Shown: piece after piece, positions 1 to 4,729 of the stretch
How positions within the stretch are numbered: the stretch's first letter is position 1
Layout: each line of letters starts with the position of its first letter
DNA from: Halanaerobiaceae bacterium
Lineage (GTDB): Bacteria > Bacillota_F > Halanaerobiia > Halanaerobiales > CSSED10-376
NCBI GenBank assembly: GCA_003557445.1
Contig: PWOK01000133.1
Coordinates: 1 to 6,827 of the forward strand
Direction of reading: 5' to 3'
Length of the DNA stretch: 6,827 bases
Program-made: the position numbers and the translations under genes
The notes under the pieces: model-generated
The model's input: only the letters and a program-made list of their open reading frames with translations
Told to the model about the DNA's origin: nothing
Databases searched by the model: none

Positions 1-51
1 AAAGAATTTGACCCAAAAATAGTTGAAGCTTTTATAAAAACTTTAAAGTGA
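1..51 (+). CDS. C-terminal tail of an upstream gene, probably an HD-GYP/HD-domain phosphodiesterase (partial)
   Basis: Frame 1 is open from the window edge for 16 codons (KEFDPKIVEAFIKTLK) and stops at TGA 49-51. The pattern FDPxIVxAF is typical of the extreme C-terminus of HD-GYP domains, which degrade cyclic di-GMP, and of related HD-domain response regulators. Only this tail is visible, so no catalytic residue can be checked and the assignment rests on one short motif. The stop codon lies 25 bases before the next start and overlaps a candidate extended -10 promoter element. Confidence 0.55.
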   Translation, partial: KEFDPKIVEAFIKTLK

Positions 52-57
52 TATAAT
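29..57 (+). promoter_or_regulatory. Candidate extended -10 promoter for the gene at 77
   Basis: TGATATAAT at 49-57 matches the extended -10 consensus TGnTATAAT exactly. The TG comes from the stop codon of the preceding gene. No good -35 hexamer lies 16-18 bases upstream (CTTTTA at 29-34 is poor), which is usual for extended -10 promoters. The predicted start near base 64 would give a very short leader with the ribosome binding site GGGAG (65-69) almost at the 5' end. In AT-rich DNA a chance match is possible. Confidence 0.4.
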
Positions 58-76
58 ATAAAAAGGGAGTGATAAA

Positions 77-547
77 ATGACACAAAAAGAAAAAAATACT
101 GAAAAAGACAGAGGAATAAAGTACAAATCCAGATTTAAAGAACATGATAAATCCTGTTTTTATTCAGGGATAATTGGTTCAGTTTTACTTGCTATAGCTG
201 TGTTTTTGCCCTTCTTAAATATACCTCAAATTGGAAGATATTCTTTTTACCAGTGGTCCTTTGCCGGGGGTACAGCCATTATTATTTTAGTAATTATATC
301 ACTTTTTTTCACTTTTGTAAGAATATTTAATGGATTACTGATAACTTCAATAACATCTTTATTAATAACAATTTATTCAATTTTAATTGTCAAATTGAGT
401 TTTCCAGGAATAATAATTAAAATGGAAAGAGAATATGGGCTGGAGGAAGAAGTTGCAGAAAGATTACTTGAGTCAGCACAAATTCAGTGGGGAGTAGTTT
501 TTTTGTTAGCTGGAGCAATAATTCTTTTGAAAACAGCACTTAAGTAA
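77..547 (+). CDS. Small four-helix membrane protein of unknown function
   Basis: I do not recognise a characterised family for this 156-residue protein. It begins with a strongly charged, lysine-rich segment of about 26 residues, probably cytoplasmic. Four hydrophobic segments follow, at about residues 29-47, 62-81, 84-106 and 136-153. Between the third and fourth is an acidic, amphipathic stretch (about 114-135, KMEREYGLEEEVAERLLES). After the first helix comes FLPFLNIPQIGRYSFYQW, a pattern of the type FxPF-xxIP-xxG-xxS seen in many small uncharacterised bacterial membrane proteins. The ATG at 77 is preceded by GGGAG at 65-69, 7 bases away. It lies 35 bases ahead of the radical SAM gene with no terminator between, so it may belong to the same transcript. 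Whether it works with those proteins is unknown. Confidence 0.8.
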   Translation: MTQKEKNTEKDRGIKYKSRFKEHDKSCFYSGIIGSVLLAIAVFLPFLNIPQIGRYSFYQWSFAGGTAIIILVIISLFFTFVRIFNGLLITSITSLLITIYSILIVKLSFPGIIIKMEREYGLEEEVAERLLESAQIQWGVVFLLAGAIILLKTALK

Positions 548-551
548 AAAA

Positions 552-582
552 CTGGACAACGACAACCAGGGAGGTTTTCCAG
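552..582 (+). promoter_or_regulatory. Possible weak stem-loop around the ribosome binding site of the radical SAM gene
   Basis: The strong Shine-Dalgarno AGGGAGG (568-574) sits 8 bases before the ATG at 583 and supports that start. It is flanked by CTGGA (552-556) pairing with TCCAG (578-582), and internally AACC (564-567) can pair with GGTT (573-576), leaving AGGGA in the loop. The fold is short and has an asymmetric internal loop, so it may have no role in translation. Confidence 0.25.
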
Positions 583-1710
583 ATGCAGATAATGAGATCA
601 AAATGGTTTACTATTATTTGTCTGTTGGGGATAACTCTGGCTCTAGGTTATTTTCATTTATACAGGAACGATACACCTGTACTGGAAAACATTAAGGGCG
701 TGGAAGCCATGTTTTATGAGAAATTATCTGAAAATAAAGTACAGTGTAATCTTTGTTTTAGAAATTGTGTCATTGATGAAGGTGAAAGAGGATTTTGTCG
801 TAATAGAGAGAACAGAGGAGGATATCTTTATACCCTGGTATATGGTCAGGCATCAGCAATTCAAATAGATCCTGTTGAAAAAGAACCAATGCATCATTTT
901 TTGCCAGGGGAGAATATTCTTTGTATAGGCACAGCCAGCTGTAATTTTCGCTGTAAATTCTGTCATAACTGGCATATGTCACAGAGAAGTATTGAAGAAA
1001 TAAGGTATAGAAGAGAAATTACTCCCGAGCAGATTGTTGATAGAGCTTTACAGAACAATATTCCTGCAATTTCATTTACCTATAATGAGCCGACAGTATT
1101 TTATGAATATATGTATGATACAGCCAAACTTGCTCAACAAAAAGGACTGAAAGTTATTTTCCATACAAATGCTTCTATAAATGCTGAACCACTCAGAAAG
1201 TTATTAAAATATATAGATGGAGTGACAGTTGATCTTAAGGGATTTAATAATCAATATTATCAGGATTTAACACAGGGAGAACTTGAAACAGTTCTGGAAA
1301 CTTTAAAAATAATAAAAGAAGAGGAAGTCTGGCTGGAAATAGTTAATCTAATTTTACCGGGTTTAAATGATGATCCAGAAGATATCAGGGAAATGTCTGA
1401 CTGGATATATGAAAATCTGGGGGCAGATGTACCTCTTCATTTTAGCAGGTTTTTCCCTTCTTACCGTTTGCAGGACCTGGCACCGACTCCAGTTGCAACT
1501 TTAGAAGAAGCAGCTGAAATTGCCAGTCAACAGGGATTGAATTATATTTCTATTGGTAATGTTCCTGGACATCTAAAAAATTCGACTTTCTGTAAAAATT
1601 GCGAAAAAGAGGTAATCAGCCGTTATCATTTTTCCGTAACAGCCATTTATATTGATGAAAGGGGTATCTGTGATAATTGTGGACAGGAGATTCCGGGGGT
1701 CTGGGAATGA
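583..1710 (+). CDS. amrS: AmmeMemoRadiSam-type radical SAM enzyme with N-terminal membrane anchor
   Basis: This 375-residue protein carries the radical SAM signature CX3CX2C at C120, C124 and C127 (CNFRCKFCHNW), which should bind the [4Fe-4S] cluster that cleaves S-adenosylmethionine. Other family hallmarks are an N-terminal cysteine set CX2CX3CX9C (C55, C58, C62, C72), DPVEKEPMHHF (96-106), SFTYNEPT (164-171), and a C-terminal four-cysteine segment (C337, C340, C363, C366) ending in IPGVW. These match the AmmeMemoRadiSam radical SAM family, related to pyruvate formate-lyase activating enzymes; its substrate is not established. The family core normally starts near residue 42 here (EAMFYEKL); the first 41 residues are extra, with a positively charged start and a hydrophobic helix at about 8-25. 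That suggests membrane tethering or export. The ATG at 583 follows AGGGAGG by 8 bases. The gene overlaps the next by ATGA, so translation is probably coupled. No AMMECR1 or MEMO-like gene is in this window. Confidence 0.88.
   Translation: MQIMRSKWFTIICLLGITLALGYFHLYRNDTPVLENIKGVEAMFYEKLSENKVQCNLCFRNCVIDEGERGFCRNRENRGGYLYTLVYGQASAIQIDPVEKEPMHHFLPGENILCIGTASCNFRCKFCHNWHMSQRSIEEIRYRREITPEQIVDRALQNNIPAISFTYNEPTVFYEYMYDTAKLAQQKGLKVIFHTNASINAEPLRKLLKYIDGVTVDLKGFNNQYYQDLTQGELETVLETLKIIKEEEVWLEIVNLILPGLNDDPEDIREMSDWIYENLGADVPLHFSRFFPSYRLQDLAPTPVATLEEAAEIASQQGLNYISIGNVPGHLKNSTFCKNCEKEVISRYHFSVTAIYIDERGICDNCGQEIPGVWE
1695..1709 (+). promoter_or_regulatory. ATGA overlap and G-rich start region deciding the start of the synthase-like gene
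   Basis: The start ATG at 1707-1709 overlaps the stop TGA at 1708-1710 of the radical SAM gene. GGGGG (1695-1699) is 7 bases upstream, and AGGAG (1685-1689) is further away. A TTG at 1677 in the same frame would add ten residues (MWTGDSGGLG), but it has poorer context and deeper overlap. The ATG is therefore preferred, with translation likely coupled by ribosome re-initiation. Confidence 0.7.
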
Positions 1711-3992
1711 AAAATTCAGAACAAACAAAAATTCTCGGTGGTATAATATTTGTTACAGGAGCAGGAGGTATTCTGGGACAGCTGGTATTATTAAGAGAAT
1801 TGATGATAACTTTTTATGGTAATGAGCTCACTCTTGGTCTGATACTGGCTAACTGGCTTTTACTTGAAGCTGCTGGTTCTTTTATTTCTTCCAGAATTTC
1901 CTTCAAAAATGCAGAGTACAGATATAAACTGTTGATGATACTATATGCTCTTTTATTACCACTGGCAATTTATCTTAGCCGGGGAATAGATAATTTTCTT
2001 TTTGTCCTAATTCCTGGAGAAACTGCCTCCCTGTTTCAATTGTTTTTTGCCTCTTTTCTGCTAAGTGGAGTAAGTTTGATTCATGGGGCTTTATTTCCTG
2101 TGTCAGTTGAATTATTGAAAAAGCATTTAAGAGAACAAAACAGATCCAGTGCTGGCACTGTTTATCTCCGGGAAATTGCTGGAACTTTAACCGGAGGAGT
2201 TCTCTTTTCATTAATACTGGTAAATTTTTTTGATTCTTTTCAAATTGTTCTGGCAGTTAGTCTTCTTCATTTGCTGGGTTGTTTTTTACTATACAGGATT
2301 TTTTCTGTACAAACAAAAAAGCAAATATTTTTGTTATCAGTATTTATGGTTATATTTTTATTTATATCTTTACTTTCTTTCCCTTTTTTAAGAGACTTTC
2401 TTCATAGTAATTCTCTCCTACAGCAATTTGCAGAAGAAAATATTATTCATTATGAAAATACTGTCTATGGAAATATTGTTATTTCTTATAGCAGGGGAGA
2501 ATACACTGTCTATTATGATGGAAGGCCTCTTTTTACAGATCCTTCCTATGATAAATATCAAACAGCTGATTTTGTTCATTTGACAGCGGTTTCTCATCCT
2601 GATCCGGAAAATGTTTTAATACTGGGTAATGGTATGGGAGGAATTATAAATGAATTGAAAAAGCACAGATTTAAGGAAATAGTGTATGTAGAGCTTGATG
2701 GTAGATTGCCTCAACTGGGTAAAGAAATTCCTTTTACACTGGTAAGTAAAGAACTGGACATAGAGGAATTAATTATTGAAAAAAAAGATGCCAGGTTTTA
2801 TTTAAATAAAACAGATAAAAAATTTGATTTAATATTAATTGGGTTTTTGGAACCAGAAACTCTTCAGGCCAACCGGCTTTTTACAGTGGAGTTTTTTTCA
2901 CAGGTAAAAGATAAACTTACAGAAACAGGGGTTTTTGCCTTTACACTTCCAGGTTCTCTTAGTTATTTGAATCCAGAATTAGTAAAATATAATAGCAGTC
3001 TTTATTATACAGTTACTGATGTTTTTGAATATGTTGAAACAATACCTGGAGATAGAAATATCTTTCTGTCTTCAAATCTACCTATTTCTCTTCAAACTGA
3101 GTTAATGGCAAAAAGGTTAAATGATCGAGGAGTAGAGGCTGGTTTTATTACAGTAGATTATTTGAATTACAAACTGGCTGAAGAAAGAAGACAGTGGTTA
3201 ATAAATACAATAAAGGAAACAAAAGCTGAAATTAATCGTGATTTTAAACCGACTGCTTTTTTCCAGGCCTTAACCTACTGGGGTAGAGCGTTTGCACCAA
3301 GGGTTGAAAAATATTTCACTTATCTTCAGGAACTAAGTTTTTTGAAAACAGTTATTATATTAGGCGGTACAGGATTGTTGATTTTGTTGCTTTTCAAAAT
3401 ATTCATTCCTGGTAAAGATAGTAGATTGATTTATGCTGCTGGAACTACAGGTATGTCTGGAATGGCTTTTGATATACTATTATTATTTGTTTTTCAGGTT
3501 TTATATGGATATGTATATCAAATGATGGGGTTCCTTGTTGCCTCTTTTATGGGAGGAATGTTTCTGGGAGCTTTTCTTGAACCTTATTTTCTTAAGAACA
3601 AAAAAGATTCCCTGCAAATCTTTAAAAAATTTGAATTTATTATTATATTACTACTTGCTGGCTTTTATGGAATGGCATTTTTAATGCAAAGATTTGTAAT
3701 GGCAAATAATATGTTTATTACAGTAATCTTTTTTGCAGGTTATGCTCTTATAACTGGAATAACAGTTGGTGCAGAATTTCCACTGGCTATAATATCTATG
3801 TCTCAAAAGAATGAAGTGAAAAAAACAGGTATTATTTATGGAATTGATTTAATGGGTGGCTGGCTGGCTGGAATACTAATCACCTTAATATTATTTCCAG
3901 TTTTTGGTCTGGGGATAACTTTAATATTTCTTGTTATTCTCAAAATTATTAGTTTAACTTTGTTGATTAAAATACCAGAAAGAAGTATTTAA
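1707..3992 (+). CDS. Fused multi-helix membrane protein with central spermidine-synthase-like SAM-binding domain
   Basis: This 761-residue protein has three parts. Residues 1-228 hold about seven hydrophobic helices. Residues about 245-460 form a soluble Rossmann-like domain of the spermidine synthase type. Residues about 545-755 hold about seven further helices. In the middle domain, VLILGNGMGG (303-312) is the nucleotide-binding glycine loop, E329 in VYVELD is the expected ribose-binding acid, D361-A362 is the adenine-binding DA motif, and LQANRLFTVEFF (386-397) is a strong hallmark of the membrane-fused subfamily. The polyamine synthase motif DxxDP is replaced by G379-F-L-E382-P, and the Asp of GGGDGG is Met, so ordinary aminopropyl transfer to putrescine is unlikely. 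The protein may bind SAM or decarboxylated SAM and act on an unknown, perhaps membrane-bound, substrate. The two membrane regions resemble each other. It overlaps the radical SAM gene and is 18 bases from the next gene, indicating an operon. Confidence 0.85.
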   Translation: MKNSEQTKILGGIIFVTGAGGILGQLVLLRELMITFYGNELTLGLILANWLLLEAAGSFISSRISFKNAEYRYKLLMILYALLLPLAIYLSRGIDNFLFVLIPGETASLFQLFFASFLLSGVSLIHGALFPVSVELLKKHLREQNRSSAGTVYLREIAGTLTGGVLFSLILVNFFDSFQIVLAVSLLHLLGCFLLYRIFSVQTKKQIFLLSVFMVIFLFISLLSFPFLRDFLHSNSLLQQFAEENIIHYENTVYGNIVISYSRGEYTVYYDGRPLFTDPSYDKYQTADFVHLTAVSHPDPENVLILGNGMGGIINELKKHRFKEIVYVELDGRLPQLGKEIPFTLVSKELDIEELIIEKKDARFYLNKTDKKFDLILIGFLEPETLQANRLFTVEFFSQVKDKLTETGVFAFTLPGSLSYLNPELVKYNSSLYYTVTDVFEYVETIPGDRNIFLSSNLPISLQTELMAKRLNDRGVEAGFITVDYLNYKLAEERRQWLINTIKETKAEINRDFKPTAFFQALTYWGRAFAPRVEKYFTYLQELSFLKTVIILGGTGLLILLLFKIFIPGKDSRLIYAAGTTGMSGMAFDILLLFVFQVLYGYVYQMMGFLVASFMGGMFLGAFLEPYFLKNKKDSLQIFKKFEFIIILLLAGFYGMAFLMQRFVMANNMFITVIFFAGYALITGITVGAEFPLAIISMSQKNEVKKTGIIYGIDLMGGWLAGILITLILFPVFGLGITLIFLVILKIISLTLLIKIPERSI

Positions 3993-4010
3993 TAAAAGGG
4001 ATGATAGCTT

Positions 4011-4661
4011 ATGCAGGAAATCAGTTATATGGGCATCTGGGGTTGGTTTCTGGCAGGTTTATCAGCAGGAATGGGCCCCTGTAGTACTCATCAATTCTTA
4101 ATTGTTTTACCCTATATTGGCCTGAAAAAAAAGGGTACATTTGAATCCTTTTTAGCCATAATGTATTTTTCTCTGGCCAGAATTATTACTCTGACAGTTC
4201 TTGGATTAATTGCAGGAATGACAGGGGGTTTTTTTTATCAAAGAATAATGACTACAGGTTTTACAAATATTTTACAAGCTTTACTGGGTGTTTTTTTGCT
4301 TGCTTTTTCTTTAATAATTTTACTATTTGACAAAACATATTTCTGTAAAAAGATGAATAAAATTCTGGAAATTATACCCGGAGATGTCCTGTTAATTACC
4401 GGTTTTATTACACCCTTGATACCCTGTCCCATTATTCTGGGACTGCTGTTATATGCTGCTGGTAGTGGTAGTTATCTTTATGGTGGATTAAGTGGTTTTT
4501 TATTTGGGGCAGGTACTGCCATTTCTCCTTTACTTCTGGCTGGCCCTCTGATGGGTTTCATGAAAAACAGAGTACCGGAGAAGATAAAAAAAATAATAAT
4601 TAATACTGGAGGAATTCTTCTTTTTGGATATGGATTACATTTACTTCTGTCAATAATTTGA
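4011..4661 (+). CDS. TauE/SafE or CcdA/DsbD-like membrane transporter with paired half-site cysteines
   Basis: This 216-residue protein has about six hydrophobic helices: roughly 10-34, 47-70, 85-106, 124-149, 155-179 and 194-215. Two equivalent segments, GLSAGMGPC (16-24) and GFITPLIPC (131-139), each end in Pro-Cys at the same spacing, showing an internal duplication with C24 and C139 as a matched pair. This layout is typical of the DsbD/CcdA-related 'sulfite exporter TauE/SafE' or UreH-like families. CcdA and DsbD pass reducing power across the membrane through two such cysteines; other relatives move metals or sulfur compounds, so the cargo is uncertain. A third cysteine, C112, lies in the loop between halves. 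H27 follows the first cysteine. The ATG at 4011 has AAGGG (3996-4000) 10 bases upstream. An 18-base gap from the synthase-like gene argues for one operon and for a redox role beside the radical SAM protein. Confidence 0.78.
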   Translation: MQEISYMGIWGWFLAGLSAGMGPCSTHQFLIVLPYIGLKKKGTFESFLAIMYFSLARIITLTVLGLIAGMTGGFFYQRIMTTGFTNILQALLGVFLLAFSLIILLFDKTYFCKKMNKILEIIPGDVLLITGFITPLIPCPIILGLLLYAAGSGSYLYGGLSGFLFGAGTAISPLLLAGPLMGFMKNRVPEKIKKIIINTGGILLFGYGLHLLLSII

Positions 4662-4687
4662 CATAATAAATAAAAGAATAATATAAT
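4658..4687 (+). promoter_or_regulatory. Consensus sigma-A/sigma-70 promoter for the S8 protease gene
   Basis: TTGACA (4658-4663) and TATAAT (4682-4687) are both perfect consensus hexamers, separated by 18 bases. The -35 element contains the TGA stop (4659-4661) of the preceding gene. Transcription would start near 4694, leaving a leader of about 36 bases before the ATG at 4730. This separates the protease gene from the upstream operon, although read-through is possible because no terminator hairpin is visible. Confidence 0.75.
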
Positions 4688-4718
4688 TAATGAAATACAT
4701 TAGAAAAAAAGCATTAAT

Positions 4719-4723
4719 GGAGG
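4719..4723 (+). promoter_or_regulatory. Ribosome binding site of the S8 protease gene
   Basis: GGAGG is 6 bases ahead of the ATG at 4730 and fixes that start. The resulting N-terminus is a well-formed lipoprotein signal, which supports the choice. Confidence 0.8.
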
Positions 4724-4729
4724 ATTTTA

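Noticed and set aside
770..982. Minus-strand open frame of 70 codons inside the radical SAM gene
   Set aside because: It lies wholly within a well-supported gene on the other strand, has no recognisable domain, and looks like a shadow frame.
1677..1706. Upstream TTG start for the synthase-like protein
   Set aside because: It adds MWTGDSGGLG, which does not look like a family N-terminus. The ATG at 1707 has a classic ATGA overlap and a G-rich site upstream.
1975..2211. Minus-strand open frame of 78 codons inside the synthase-like gene
   Set aside because: Shadow of a well-supported membrane protein gene; no domain or supporting context.
4238..4432. Minus-strand open frame of 64 codons inside the TauE-like gene
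   Set aside because: Shadow frame antisense to conserved helices, without independent support.
4686..4718. Inverted repeat ATTAATG ... CATTAAT between the promoter and the protease start
   Set aside because: Seven AT-rich bases with a 19-base loop are likely by chance, and the left arm lies partly upstream of the predicted transcript start.
4662..4729. Rho-independent terminator after the TauE-like gene
   Set aside because: No GC-rich stem followed by a run of T is present; the gap is almost all A and T.
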